This document shows positions 1 to 10,663 of a stretch of 38,168 nt of DNA, one piece after another. The notes under the pieces were generated by a model that was not told the origin of the DNA, did no database searches, and saw only the letters and a program-made list of their open reading frames with translations. The DNA is from Pirellulales bacterium (lineage in GTDB: Bacteria > Planctomycetota > Planctomycetia > Pirellulales > JADZDJ01), in contig DATJYL010000150.1 in the NCBI GenBank assembly GCA_035499655.1, positions 1-38,168 of the forward strand, in the 5' to 3' direction. The position numbers and the translations under genes are program-made. Every line of letters starts with the position of its first letter. Within the stretch, counting starts at the first letter, position 1.

Positions 1-349
1 GCATTCTTCCTCCCGCCTTCCCCCTCACCGTTTTCATCCGTTTTTCCACCGCTTATTTTCCGTTTTCCACCGTTTTTACCGTTTTTCACCATGAACCATA
101 CTGATCCCGAATTCGTTCCGGCCGCCGCGCCGCTCGTAAGCTTTCTAAACCCCAAGTGCCAACGGTTCGCGAAGGAGGCCACGACCACACCCGAACCATT
201 TTTCCGGTTAAGCGCTCCTTGCGTATCGATCGGGCAAACACTCTCCCCGGTCTCTTGCCATCTGCCCCGCCGAATTCGACAATGACCAACCCGGCGCGCA
301 GCGCCTATCTCCCTAATCCCTATCCTCTCACCCCTCATCCCTAAACTCT
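1..349. other. Intergenic region upstream of argG, low complexity
   Basis: No gene is supported here. The first part (about 28-90) is a degenerate run of CCGTTTT-type units separated by short CA-rich spacers. The middle is ordinary sequence with short open frames that lack a Shine-Dalgarno site and resemble no protein family I know. The last 45 or so bases before the argG start contain no G at all. Any argG promoter should lie here, but I see no convincing -35/-10 pair. Confidence 0.6.
28..90. repeat. Degenerate CCGTTTT tandem tract
   Basis: The motif CCGTTTT recurs at least five times, with variable short spacers such as TCAT and CCA. It makes a T-rich, phased low-complexity stretch. The spacing is irregular, so it is not a CRISPR. 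It may be a decayed minisatellite or a curved-DNA tract; nothing here decides between them. Confidence 0.5.
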
Positions 350-1564
<1,215 letters not shown>

Positions 1565-1589
1565 ATCGGAGGTCGGAGGGGGCAACCGA

Positions 1590-3218
1590 ATGTATCTTCT
1601 CGAAAACCCTGTGCTGCAGCGTGAGTTGGTCGTGAATCTGCGCACGGTCCGGGCATTTGTCCTGCTGTTTTTGTACAACGCTCTGTTGGGTTTGGTCGTT
1701 GTCTTGGCGTGGCCGCGCGATCGGCAGCTCGATTTAACGCGCAATCCGCAGGCCGCCAAAGATCTCGTGAATTTGTTCTTTCTGGGGCAATACGTGCTGG
1801 CCTCGCTCATGGCCCCCAGTTTTGCCTCCGGAACCATTACCGGCGAAAAGGAACGCAAAACGTACGAAATGCTGCTGGCCAGCCCCCTGCGCCCCGCCGC
1901 CATTGTGCTGGGCAAGCTCTTGGCGTCGCTGGCTCACTTGGCGATTTTGATATTTTCGTCCCTGCCCATCGTCATGCTTTGTTTGCCGCTGGGGGGCGTT
2001 TCGATTTACGAAGTGTTGGCCGCGTATTTAGCGCTAGTGTTGTCGGTGGTCACGTTCGGCATGATCAGCGTGGCCTGCAGCAGTTTCTTTCAGTTCACGG
2101 CGGCCTCGCTTGTGGTTTCCTACTTGTTGATTTTGCCCCTGGCCTTGGTCGGGGTGATGACGTGGAACAGCTTGAGCGCCGCCGGCGAATTCCGGCTGCT
2201 TCTGGCGGTGACCGTGTTACCGGCAATATGCCTGGCGATTTGCATCCTGCTGTTTTCGGCCACGGCCAAGCGGCTAATGCATCCGCCCGATGTCGGCAGC
2301 GAAGGAAACGAAGTGGTCGATATGGAGGAAGAGGCCCAACAGGCCGTCGGGCTGATCATTCAGCGCGATCAATTCCCCGATCGCTTATTTGCCCCGGCCA
2401 AGCGTACTACGTTGTTACCCGACGGCGCCAATCCCGTTTACGAAAAGGAAATGCGCAGCGAGATTTTTGCCCAAGGCACGCTCATGCTTCGCTTGGTCAT
2501 TCAAGTCAGCATGTTCTTGGCGATTCCGCTGATGGCCATCTGTTTGTTTTGGAAGCAAGACCTGGCGCCCTGGTACATCAGCTACGTGGTCCTCTTCAAC
2601 ATGCTCGTGGGACCGGTGTTTTCCGCCGGCAGCGTCACCGGCGAACGGGAGCGCCAAACGCTCGATTTGCTGCTCACCACCATCATTTCGCCCCGGAAAA
2701 TTTTATTCGGCAAATTAGTGGCCGGGCTGCGAGTTTCCAGCGTGCTCACCGCGTTTTTGTTGTGGCCCTTGGTGCTGGCGTGCGCCATGCCCATGTCGTA
2801 CTACTGGCACACCTTGCCGTCGATCGGCGCTTATTTGGGCATCATTTTGATGTGTTGTCTGACGACAGCCATTGTTGCTCTTTTTTGCTCCGTTCTGTTC
2901 CGCAGAACCGCGCATAGTTTAATGACCACCTATTTGTCCATCATCTTGCTGTTTTGCCTGCCGCTGGCAATGCGGTTCTTCGCGGACCGGTTTTTTCCTC
3001 AGGCTGGCGCGACGGCTACGGTCCATTCGCTCGGCATGACAAGTCCCTTTGCCGCGGCCTTCTCGGTGCCGCTTCATTTCGGTGCCCCAGATTTTCCAGA
3101 TCAGGCCGCTGATTGGCCACTCTACTTTTCTTACCTGGGGTTTTCCAGCGTGCTATGCGCCGTGCTGTTGGCATTGATGCTCTGGCTGTTTCATACCCGC
3201 TGGCGCGTGGCAGAGTGA
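1590..3218 (+). CDS. ABC-2 type transporter permease, duplicated
   Basis: Integral membrane permease of an ABC-2 type exporter, 542 residues with about twelve hydrophobic segments. It is an internal duplication. Each half has a membrane helix, then the cytoplasmic signature G(T/S)(I/V)TGE(K/R)ER(K/Q)T, then a (M/L)LL-containing coupling segment ending in GKL. The first copy is at roughly residues 80-110 and the second at roughly 345-375. Single-unit permeases work as dimers, so this one could form the whole channel alone. The GGAGG-like site just before the ATG supports the start. No ATPase gene lies in the window; its partner must be elsewhere, or upstream of argG. The substrate cannot be told. 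Confidence 0.85.
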   Translation: MYLLENPVLQRELVVNLRTVRAFVLLFLYNALLGLVVVLAWPRDRQLDLTRNPQAAKDLVNLFFLGQYVLASLMAPSFASGTITGEKERKTYEMLLASPLRPAAIVLGKLLASLAHLAILIFSSLPIVMLCLPLGGVSIYEVLAAYLALVLSVVTFGMISVACSSFFQFTAASLVVSYLLILPLALVGVMTWNSLSAAGEFRLLLAVTVLPAICLAICILLFSATAKRLMHPPDVGSEGNEVVDMEEEAQQAVGLIIQRDQFPDRLFAPAKRTTLLPDGANPVYEKEMRSEIFAQGTLMLRLVIQVSMFLAIPLMAICLFWKQDLAPWYISYVVLFNMLVGPVFSAGSVTGERERQTLDLLLTTIISPRKILFGKLVAGLRVSSVLTAFLLWPLVLACAMPMSYYWHTLPSIGAYLGIILMCCLTTAIVALFCSVLFRRTAHSLMTTYLSIILLFCLPLAMRFFADRFFPQAGATATVHSLGMTSPFAAAFSVPLHFGAPDFPDQAADWPLYFSYLGFSSVLCAVLLALMLWLFHTRWRVAE

Positions 3219-3240
3219 AGGTTTCTTCAGGCGGCGCATG

Positions 3241-3271
3241 AAAAAAGCCCTGGGACATCAATCCCGGGCTT
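3241..3271 (-). terminator. Rho-independent terminator
   Basis: On the minus strand the arms AAGCCCGGGA and TCCCAGGGCTT pair with one bulge and run into six T residues. It sits about 75 bases past the stop of the minus-strand gene at 3348-3743. It also lies just after the plus-strand permease stop, so it may work weakly in that direction too, although the plus side has no U tract. Confidence 0.75.
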
Positions 3272-3347
3272 GAACGACGCAAATTCGTAATTGGTTCGGC
3301 AGACAACGCGGGCCGGCGACAATCCGACGGCCCGATTCCAACGCCGC

Positions 3348-3743
3348 TTATTCAGCTTCGACGCGCAGCCCTTGCACGGGCTCGGTCAAATATCGGTCTG
3401 ATTCTTGCAGCGAACCCAGTCCCAATTCCACGCGCAATCCGGTTTGCAATTGATTCATTTTCACCAACATTAAGCCGTCGGCTTCCGAAGTGCGGCCTTG
3501 GGTGGCGCCCAACAGAAACGCCGTTTGCGGCTGGCTGAATTGCACTCCGTCGCGGGAAGCCGCTAATCGGGTTTCGCCTGTGGCCGGATCAAGCAATTCG
3601 CCGCGGTACACTCGATCCGTTGTGGAAATTTCGATACGACTGCCGGGATTTAACTTCGTGAGAGAAAGCTGCCTGACATCATCTCCTCGCGCGATGGCTG
3701 CGGCGGCCAATGCGCACAACAAAGCTGTGCTGCGAATTAGCAT
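3348..3743 (-). CDS. Small exported protein, unknown function
   Basis: 131 residues. The N-terminus MLIRSTALLCALAAAAIARG is a typical signal peptide, with a likely cut after the Ala/Gly-rich end, so the mature protein should be periplasmic or secreted. The rest is a small, mostly beta-like domain with no recognised family. I chose the ATG at 3743 over the frame's more upstream ATG because GGAGAA lies seven bases before it and because this start puts the signal peptide first. A strong terminator follows, so it is probably a single-gene unit. Confidence 0.7.
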   Translation of the reverse strand: MLIRSTALLCALAAAAIARGDDVRQLSLTKLNPGSRIEISTTDRVYRGELLDPATGETRLAASRDGVQFSQPQTAFLLGATQGRTSEADGLMLVKMNQLQTGLRVELGLGSLQESDRYLTEPVQGLRVEAE

Positions 3744-4010
3744 GATGACGTTCTCCGAATGGATAATGCGAATGCAATTGAGAAGAGGAGCATCCAAAGC
3801 CTAGTTCAAAAAATCCTTAACGTACCGGTTATCCCATTCCACACTGCCCGTTGTCTCGAAAATTCATGCTACCGCTTATGAACCTGCACAACAATGAGGA
3901 TTCTTTCGGTTATCCCGATCGGTTGGGTGACAATGTAGGCCTGGCAAAGTTTGACGATTACAACGGCAAGTCGGGGCTTCCGTTCCCTGGCCGTGATCCC
4001 AGAGCACGAA

Positions 4011-5432
4011 TTACATGTTCGTCAAATCATCGCTTCCACCAGGGCCAATCAGGCGGTCCAAGGCCGCGGAGATTTCACCCGCAAACTGCTGGTTCTCCGC
4101 ATAAATCCGGCAAATGCGATGGGCCACCGGGAGATTGCGATAAAGCAAATCGTCATCCAGCGGCCGTGGCTGACCCAGCGCCGGGTCGAAGAAAAAATTT
4201 TGCCCGGCGGCAGGGCCGCGCGTTTCCGGCCGATGTACATGGCGTGCTAAATCAACTTGCAGCGGCATTTCACGTGCTTCCTGCGGCAGCGCGGAGCGCA
4301 CCGCCTGCTCCACAAATTGGGCATTGCTAAAAATGCTGGCCCCTTCCGCATCGCCGGGACGGTAAACTAGCGTGCGTTGGCAAATCATCTTCCAGCGCAC
4401 GCGGCGATTCATAAAATCTTGCCAACGCTGGCCGGCTTCACGCTGGGCCGGATCCGCGCTGTTCTTCCACCGAGCAGCGTCGACCAGCAGAGTCCATTCG
4501 GTGAAATGCAGGTATTCATCGAGCTTCTCCAGTGGATTGCCAGGGAACAGCCAGGGGCGGCTGGCCGCGAACAAATCTTTCAGCTCCAGGTCGATGGCCC
4601 GCACCGTGCGGTGGAAATAAATCGAGCGAAACAATTCCGCCCGCACGCCGATGAACCGCAACAAGGCGTCCAATCCGCGGACGTGTATCGTCAAACCGGC
4701 TTCGCTGAAAAAACTATATCGCAGGAGCCGTTCCAAGTCGTAAGCCCGGGTATTGTAGCCTGACATGTATGCGTCCCGGAGCACGAAATCCATGTTGTCG
4801 ACGGTGTAGATGCCGCTGAATAAACTGCGCAAGAAAGTGAGCCACCGGGGCGGCGGATGGGAGGATGAATTGGACTTTGGGCCGGCGCCCCCTTTTGGGC
4901 GCGTAATTAAAAGAGAAATTTGGGCGGGATCAAGCGTTTCATTCTCCTGGAGAGTGCTGTTGGGATTGCGGCGAATGCGGCGGATTAAATCGCCCAGTTC
5001 ACGCTCGATAATCACGCTCCCCAACGTCTCGTGCGTCAGACCATACATCGACAGATAATGCTCGTCGAAAAAATGTCCAAACGGCCCGTGTCCCACGTCG
5101 TGTAATAACCCAGCCATTCGCAGCAAGCACTCCACGTAGCCGCGGCTGGGCACTTCGGGGCAAACGGCGCGCAGGCTATCGTACAAGGCGGCCGTCGCCC
5201 GGCTGGCCAGGTGCATCACGCCCAACACATGTTGAAAACGGGTATGCTCAGCCGAAGGAAAAACCCACCAGGCCGTTTGGAGTTGATGAATTTGCCGCAG
5301 ACGTTGTAGCCACGGGTGGTCAATGATTTGCCGTTCCGAAACTTCCCCCGGTGCTAGCCCTTCGTTCGACACCAGCGGCATGTAACCGTGCAGCGGATCG
5401 TAACACAGAGCTTCGCGGCGGAGGTCTGGCAT
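4011..5432 (-). CDS. HD-domain phosphohydrolase (SAMHD1 / dGTPase-like)
   Basis: Cytoplasmic metal-dependent HD hydrolase, 473 residues, of the broad family that includes dNTP triphosphohydrolases and SAMHD1. The metal ligands can be followed: H68 in RFQH, the HD pair at 111-112 in LLHDVGHGPFGH, and an aspartate in the VDNMDFVLRDAYMSG stretch near 212-215. That last stretch matches the family segment ending in DYLLRD. An early LRQIHQL segment is also typical. Residues about 175-198 are a Gly/Ser/Pro-rich insertion that looks like a disordered loop. The likely role is dNTP pool control, but the substrate is inferred from the family only. No clear Shine-Dalgarno precedes the ATG. Confidence 0.8.
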   Translation of the reverse strand: MPDLRREALCYDPLHGYMPLVSNEGLAPGEVSERQIIDHPWLQRLRQIHQLQTAWWVFPSAEHTRFQHVLGVMHLASRATAALYDSLRAVCPEVPSRGYVECLLRMAGLLHDVGHGPFGHFFDEHYLSMYGLTHETLGSVIIERELGDLIRRIRRNPNSTLQENETLDPAQISLLITRPKGGAGPKSNSSSHPPPRWLTFLRSLFSGIYTVDNMDFVLRDAYMSGYNTRAYDLERLLRYSFFSEAGLTIHVRGLDALLRFIGVRAELFRSIYFHRTVRAIDLELKDLFAASRPWLFPGNPLEKLDEYLHFTEWTLLVDAARWKNSADPAQREAGQRWQDFMNRRVRWKMICQRTLVYRPGDAEGASIFSNAQFVEQAVRSALPQEAREMPLQVDLARHVHRPETRGPAAGQNFFFDPALGQPRPLDDDLLYRNLPVAHRICRIYAENQQFAGEISAALDRLIGPGGSDDLTNM

Positions 5433-5967
5433 AGTTACGGGGCGTGGGCTTGGGGGATAACAGACGACAGAAAGGAGTTAAGCAATCGCTCCAAGAATTG
5501 ATGCTAGAACATATTCTTCGCGGTATCCCTTTGATAATGGCTTGGTAATTTGCAATTTGGGCCGAGAAAAGGATTGCCTGTATTTCGCAGTCGCTACAAG
5601 TTCACGCATGCACAGTGCTAGCGGTCGCATCCTATCCATCTCGAGTTTGGCTCAAATCACTCCCTGAGCAGGAGTGAACATCCTTCAACGAAATATCAAA
5701 TGCGACCGTAGGTTACGGCTGGCCATACCGATAAAAACTATACTCCTTCGAACCGGCTGGGTGCGCGCGCCTCGATCACAGCCCACGTGAGGAACTCGTA
5801 GGCAACACGTGGACCTTTGATCGCACCCCACCGCCGATGGAGCCGGCCCCGGTCCATGTTGGGCGGATGATGGACGCTGCTGTTTTCTCACCCGAGCTAT
5901 CCGCCAATATCGCATTGGGATTGTGGAACCGCCGCTTGTCGCGCAGCACAACAAGGAGTCGAAGGTG
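5433..5967. other. Divergent intergenic region with dyads
   Basis: 535 bases between two divergently transcribed genes, with no credible gene. It is visibly less GC-rich than its neighbours. It holds a 9-base inverted repeat (CGGTCGCAT at 5622-5630, ATGCGACCG at 5700-5708), a hairpin CACTCC/GGAGTG between those arms, and two CACGTG palindromes at 5784 and 5806. It probably carries promoters for both neighbours; I could not place a convincing -35/-10 pair. Confidence 0.6.
5783..5812. promoter_or_regulatory. Paired CACGTG palindromes, possible operator
   Basis: CCACGTG (5783-5789) and CACGTGG (5806-5812) form a perfect 7-base inverted repeat. Each arm contains the self-palindromic hexamer CACGTG. 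The hexamers are 22 bases apart, close to two helical turns, and lie about 160 bases upstream of the start at 5968. The geometry fits a dimer-binding operator, but no cognate regulator is known. Confidence 0.3.
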
Positions 5968-7977
5968 ATGATTCGTCCGTGGCTGGCTGGTTGGGTTGCG
6001 GCGGCATTGCTAGTCGGTATCGGCCATGCTCCGGCGCAGGCGGCTCGACCGTCGGATAGTTTACTTCCTGCCGCCACCAAAGGCTATCTGTCTATTCCCG
6101 ATCTAGCTCAACTACGCGAACAATTCGACCGTTCGCAATTTGGAAAGCTGGCCAACGACCCGGCGCTAGTCCCGTTTGTCGAAGATTTCAAACGGCAACT
6201 TCGCCAACAGGGGCTGAAGCAACTGGATCAGTTGGGGCTCTCGTGGGATGGACTCGAAGATGTTCCAGGTGGTGAAATTGCTCTGGCCGTGGTGCAAATT
6301 TCCCCCGATGAAGCAGCGGTTGTGATGGTCCTCGACGTCACCGGACACCTGTCGCAGGCCGAGGCCCAATTGGCCAAACTGGGCGACCGGCTGACGCAAA
6401 ACGGCGCCAAGCGATTACCGCAAAAAGCTGGAGACTCGCTGGTGGTGTATCAGTTGCCCGGCGAGCCCGGTCGCAAAGACGCTCCCACGGCGGCTTATTT
6501 CCTGCAGCAAAACATGCTCGTGGCCAGCGACAGTGTTCCTGTTTTGGAAGGCATGCTGCAAGCATTGACCGACGGGCGGGAAGATTCGCTGGCCGGTGTC
6601 ACCGCGTATCACCAAATCATGTCTCGCTGCGCGGCGTCGGCCGGTGGCTTGGCGCCTAATTTGCGCTGGTTCATCGAACCTTTTGGATATGCAGAAGCAT
6701 TGCGGGCCGCAACACCGCTGCGTGAAAAGCACAAAGGGCCCGATCTGATCAAGGTATTTAAGGATCAAGGCTTCACGGCCGTACAGGGACTGGGCGGATT
6801 TGTGAACTTTTCCGCCGGCAAGTACGAGTTGCTGCACCGGACGATGATTTACGCTCCGCCACTTGCCGGACGGGATTCTCACGATGTCAATAAATACAAT
6901 CTGGCCGCCCGCATGTTGTGCTTTCCGGCCGGGGGCGATTTGCTGCCTCCAGCCTGGGTTCCACGGGACGTGGCCACCTGTGCCTCATTCAACTGGGACT
7001 TGCACACCGCGTTTAACGTCGTGAATTCGCTGGTGGACGAAATGGTGGGCGAAAAAGGAGTATTCAGCGACGTTCTCGATAGCTTGCGTGACGATCCCGA
7101 CGGCCCGCGCATCGACATCGGCAAAGAACTGGTGGCACATTTGGGAAGCCGTGTGACCGTGATCAGCGATGATGAGCTGCCCATCGGCCCCAAGAGCGAA
7201 CGCAAAGTGGTGGCCATTGAAACGACCGACGAAACGGCCGTGGCCGCCGCGATTGCCAAGCTCATGGGAGCGGAAAAAGACGCCCATCGCCGCGATTTTG
7301 AAGGGCACGTCATTTGGGAACTCGTCGATACGCAAACCGACGTGCCAAAACTCGAAATTGAAGGGCCGGGAGCCATTATCCAGCATGCCGATTGCGATGG
7401 ACCATCCCATGGCAGCGATAGTCGTTTTTTGTCGACCACGGCCGTCTGCGTCGCCGACGGACAATTGTTCTTGTCGTCCCACATCGCCTTGTTGAAGAAA
7501 GTTTTGCAGCAGAACCAGCGTGCTGACGGGCTGGCCACGGCCGACGATTACCGCTTGATTGCCAGTCAAGCGCCTGCCGTGGGAGCGGCTCCGCTCAGTT
7601 TCCGCTTGTTCTCGCGGACCGATCAGGAGTTTCGGCCCACCTACGAACTGGTTCGCACTGGCCAAATGCCCCAGTCGGAAACGGTGCTGGGCAAAATTCT
7701 GAATGCGATGAGTGCCGACGCTCAGGAGGGCATGCCACGCAAGCAACGGATCGATGGGCATCAGTTGCCCGAGTTCGCCGCCGTGCAAAAGTATTTGGGA
7801 CCGGCCGGCTCGTTTGTTACGAGCATGGAAGATGGTTGGATGTGCGTCGGCTTGATGATGGCCCCGCAGCCGATTGTCGTGAATGCCCCGGCTAATGCGG
7901 AATCGCCCGCCAAAGCGGCGGATTCAGCCACGCCCAAAGTTGGAAAACGGAATTCAAGCGTGGCGAGCCGGCATTAA
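5968..7977 (+). CDS. Large exported protein, DUF3352-like
   Basis: 669 residues. It starts with a classic signal peptide (MIRPWLAGWVAAALLVGIG... ending AQA) and is otherwise soluble. The first mature segment, LLPAATKGYLSIPDLAQL, followed by repeated alpha/beta units, resembles large planctomycetal secreted proteins related to DUF3352. I know no catalytic motif for it. The C-terminal 30 residues are Ala/Pro/Lys-rich and look disordered. I chose the ATG at 5968 because AAGGAG lies ten bases upstream and because it places the signal peptide at the N-terminus; the frame stays open further upstream to 5923. It converges with the esterase gene, with only about 70 bases between the stops. Confidence 0.75.
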   Translation: MIRPWLAGWVAAALLVGIGHAPAQAARPSDSLLPAATKGYLSIPDLAQLREQFDRSQFGKLANDPALVPFVEDFKRQLRQQGLKQLDQLGLSWDGLEDVPGGEIALAVVQISPDEAAVVMVLDVTGHLSQAEAQLAKLGDRLTQNGAKRLPQKAGDSLVVYQLPGEPGRKDAPTAAYFLQQNMLVASDSVPVLEGMLQALTDGREDSLAGVTAYHQIMSRCAASAGGLAPNLRWFIEPFGYAEALRAATPLREKHKGPDLIKVFKDQGFTAVQGLGGFVNFSAGKYELLHRTMIYAPPLAGRDSHDVNKYNLAARMLCFPAGGDLLPPAWVPRDVATCASFNWDLHTAFNVVNSLVDEMVGEKGVFSDVLDSLRDDPDGPRIDIGKELVAHLGSRVTVISDDELPIGPKSERKVVAIETTDETAVAAAIAKLMGAEKDAHRRDFEGHVIWELVDTQTDVPKLEIEGPGAIIQHADCDGPSHGSDSRFLSTTAVCVADGQLFLSSHIALLKKVLQQNQRADGLATADDYRLIASQAPAVGAAPLSFRLFSRTDQEFRPTYELVRTGQMPQSETVLGKILNAMSADAQEGMPRKQRIDGHQLPEFAAVQKYLGPAGSFVTSMEDGWMCVGLMMAPQPIVVNAPANAESPAKAADSATPKVGKRNSSVASRH

Positions 7978-8046
7978 TCGCTACTCTCTTCCGCAGCGCT
8001 TTCCGACCGGTTGGTCATCCAGCATTGCGGCGCCCGCCGCTGGCAA

Positions 8047-10476
8047 TTACTCCACCTTTGCCCAAAACGGATGACTCCGATCGCCCCGGGTGCGCACGTC
8101 TTCCAGCAGGACCGCAACATCCGGCTTGATATGATTGGGTGATGTCAATCGCGAGCCATTGTGCGTGATCACAATCGGCCGAGAAAAATCCACCATCTCC
8201 GGCGCCAACCAAACCGTCGGTTTGCCGCCGGCATGAATGGAAAGGCCGTTGTTGGCCGTGAATGTCGATTCGAACTGAAACAACTTGTCGTCGGGTTGGT
8301 AGTTTCGCATCTCCAGCCACCAAAAAAAGTTATCGAACGGGCGCTCGCTGACGGCCGTGAATTGATGTGGGAAAAAGTTGCGTTGCTTGCGCCCCATCCA
8401 ATCGAACAGCCGCAGAATTTCATCGGAAAAGTTTTCGTGGCCACGGCCTTCATATTCGACCACGGTGCAATCGAAGGCCGCCGAGCGGTTCATATAGCGG
8501 TCGAATTCCGCGCCGTTTTTCACCATTTTGTCCCCATCCAGTTCGCCGCAGACAAAATAGAAAGGCAGCTCCGCGGCGTTTTTCCAGTATCGCTGCACCG
8601 TCCCATTGGCGGTCGCGACGATCGGAATTACCCCCGCCCACAGGTCCGGATGCGCCAGGCCAATATCCCAGGCGGCGTTGCCCCCGGCCGAATGTCCACT
8701 GAGAAATACTCGATCGGGGTCAATGGCGAATCGCCGGCACGCGTCGCGCAACGCCGAGAGCACGGCGTTATGTTCGCGAACCGATCCTTCGTATTGCGTT
8801 TGATGCGGGATGGCCCATTCCGGGGCGATGACGATGTATCCGAAGCGGCCCGCTTGGCCATGACGAACGGTGTTCCCGTTCTGCTTAATCTGCGGGCCGG
8901 CCCACCAATCGATTTGCTGCTGCGGCGTGGTGGCGCCGCCGTGAAGGGTGACGATGCACGGATAACTGGCGTGGGGATCGTACTCCGGAGGCAACTGTAC
9001 GCAATACGTCGCATCGGCTTCGTCTTGCAGGCCAGGCACAGATAGCTCGTAATAGCCGGGTGCCGCTTGCTGCGGCGTTTCGACGTTGGGCTTCAAGTGC
9101 GCAATTAACGCCGCCAAAAGTTTTGGCGTGGCGGCATCTTGCGATTGGATTTTAGCGAGTAGTTCGTCCCGCTTTAGCTTCACGGTTTCTTGTAGGTACA
9201 TTTGGACCAGGTTCCTCAACTCCGCCGTCGTCAGCGCCACCTGCAAGTTTTCCGTGGCTTCACCCGCGCCCAACAGCCAACCGCTGATGGCCAGCGCCAG
9301 TTTGGAATCGGGCGGCGAACTGTTTTGCGGATCGTCGGCAAACCGCCGATAGGTGGCCATACGCTCCAAGGTGTTCGCCGAAAGCTCCGCGCTGATTTCG
9401 TTGACGATGGCCCCGACGCGCTGCCGTAACGCGCCGTCGGGCAGTTGGGTGCTCAAATCGGCCAATTGCTTGATGATGATTTGGCATTGCTCCGTTTGCT
9501 GTGTGCATTCCTCCAGCTTGGTTTTCACTTGCTGGAGAATTTGCCCGTCGATCCCTTCGGACGGAAATTGGCTCAGCAGGCTGAAAGCGAATTGATCTTG
9601 GCCCGCTTTGCGGCGGATGTCGATTTCCTGGAGCAACTGCTTGGCGCCCAATTGCTTGATTTCGTGGGCCACGTCGCGCAAATTGTCGCGCTCTGGAAAC
9701 TGCTTCAGCACCTCGTTCAATTCCGTTTCGGCTTCCTGGTAGCGCTCCGCCTGCAAATACAATCGCACCACTTTCAGCCGGTCGTCTAGTTTTTTCGGAT
9801 CGATGTGCCGGCCGACGATTTCCGACAGCGTTTTTTGCGGTATGGAACTGGTGGCGATGCGCATGTCCCAGATGTACGCCGGCGGGTGCGATACCTGCAG
9901 CCCTTCCACGCGGCACCACAGCGGCGTGATCTTCGTGATCCCCTGCACAATGTCGACTCGACCAAGCGGACCGCCGGTCATGGAAAATATGCGGCGCCCA
10001 TAGGAATCAAACGGCGTGACTTGCAAGATGGCGCCCACGCCGCCGATTTGCAGCCCGGCCGTGGCCACCGCCTGATCGATGTCGATTTCCTCCAACTGTT
10101 GCTCGGCCGGCGTGGCTTCCGGGTGCTGGATGAATTTTTCGGGAATGTACGTGCGGCACAAATCGTTATCGATCACGTCGATGAGTTTCGTCGTGGGCGA
10201 ACTTGCCTGCCCGATCCCCGGATTGGCGATCATCGTGTTCAGGCGCGACAAGCGGCCTTCAATCACCCGGCCATCCTGCAGCGTGAATTTATCGGCCCGG
10301 GCCGCGTTGCAAAGCAAGAATAGCAAGAAGGGAACCAAGGCCATCGCAGAAAGCAGCGGATGCAAGCTGGCCACGAAATCGCGCTGCGATTGGCAGATGA
10401 CCTGGCAAATACGAACGGCGCGCCGATTTATCGATGGCGAAAATCGCGCGATGGTGACAATACTGTTCTGCCGCAT
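8047..10476 (-). CDS. Exported alpha/beta-hydrolase (esterase) with long N-terminal module
   Basis: 809 residues. The N-terminus is about 45 residues of mostly polar, Arg-containing sequence before a hydrophobic stretch (ALVPFLLFLLCNAARA), an extended signal peptide of a kind common in planctomycetes. Residues about 65-215 form a first domain beginning KFTLQDGRVIEGRL, and about 215-460 are helical and TPR-like. Residues about 475-700 are an alpha/beta-hydrolase with oxyanion segment LHGG (511-514), nucleophile Ser596 in GHSAGG, a likely acid at Asp647/649 in GELDGD, and His680 in GRGHENF. This is the set seen in PHB-depolymerase/feruloyl-esterase-like enzymes. The substrate is unknown; an ester in polysaccharide or polyester is plausible. 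AGAGGGA just before the ATG at 10476 supports the long start; an internal ATG at 10344 has no such site. Confidence 0.8.
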   Translation of the reverse strand: MRQNSIVTIARFSPSINRRAVRICQVICQSQRDFVASLHPLLSAMALVPFLLFLLCNAARADKFTLQDGRVIEGRLSRLNTMIANPGIGQASSPTTKLIDVIDNDLCRTYIPEKFIQHPEATPAEQQLEEIDIDQAVATAGLQIGGVGAILQVTPFDSYGRRIFSMTGGPLGRVDIVQGITKITPLWCRVEGLQVSHPPAYIWDMRIATSSIPQKTLSEIVGRHIDPKKLDDRLKVVRLYLQAERYQEAETELNEVLKQFPERDNLRDVAHEIKQLGAKQLLQEIDIRRKAGQDQFAFSLLSQFPSEGIDGQILQQVKTKLEECTQQTEQCQIIIKQLADLSTQLPDGALRQRVGAIVNEISAELSANTLERMATYRRFADDPQNSSPPDSKLALAISGWLLGAGEATENLQVALTTAELRNLVQMYLQETVKLKRDELLAKIQSQDAATPKLLAALIAHLKPNVETPQQAAPGYYELSVPGLQDEADATYCVQLPPEYDPHASYPCIVTLHGGATTPQQQIDWWAGPQIKQNGNTVRHGQAGRFGYIVIAPEWAIPHQTQYEGSVREHNAVLSALRDACRRFAIDPDRVFLSGHSAGGNAAWDIGLAHPDLWAGVIPIVATANGTVQRYWKNAAELPFYFVCGELDGDKMVKNGAEFDRYMNRSAAFDCTVVEYEGRGHENFSDEILRLFDWMGRKQRNFFPHQFTAVSERPFDNFFWWLEMRNYQPDDKLFQFESTFTANNGLSIHAGGKPTVWLAPEMVDFSRPIVITHNGSRLTSPNHIKPDVAVLLEDVRTRGDRSHPFWAKVE

Positions 10477-10544
10477 GCCGTCCCTCTTCCGGAAACATGA
10501 AAACTGCGCCTCAAGCGGCCTATGGTTCTATTCTGACCCGACCT

Positions 10545-10572
10545 TTGACGATCTGCAATCGAACCTGATAAT
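10545..10572 (+). promoter_or_regulatory. Sigma70-like promoter
   Basis: TTGACG (10545-10550), a 16-base spacer, then GATAAT (10567-10572). Both hexamers match the sigma70 consensus at five of six positions. It lies about 90 bases upstream of the small membrane protein start at 10664, in the gap between two divergent genes. Confidence 0.45.
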
Positions 10573-10663
10573 TGACATGGGCCGTGGAAAACCGCACAAT
10601 CTCACCCACTTGCATCGTTCTTGCCGGCTTTTGATTTTTGTGGCGAGGGAAGGGAAACACATC

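Noticed and set aside
91-285. A 64-residue open frame upstream of argG
   Set aside because: No Shine-Dalgarno, no family resemblance, starts within the low-complexity tract, and overlaps other equally long open frames.
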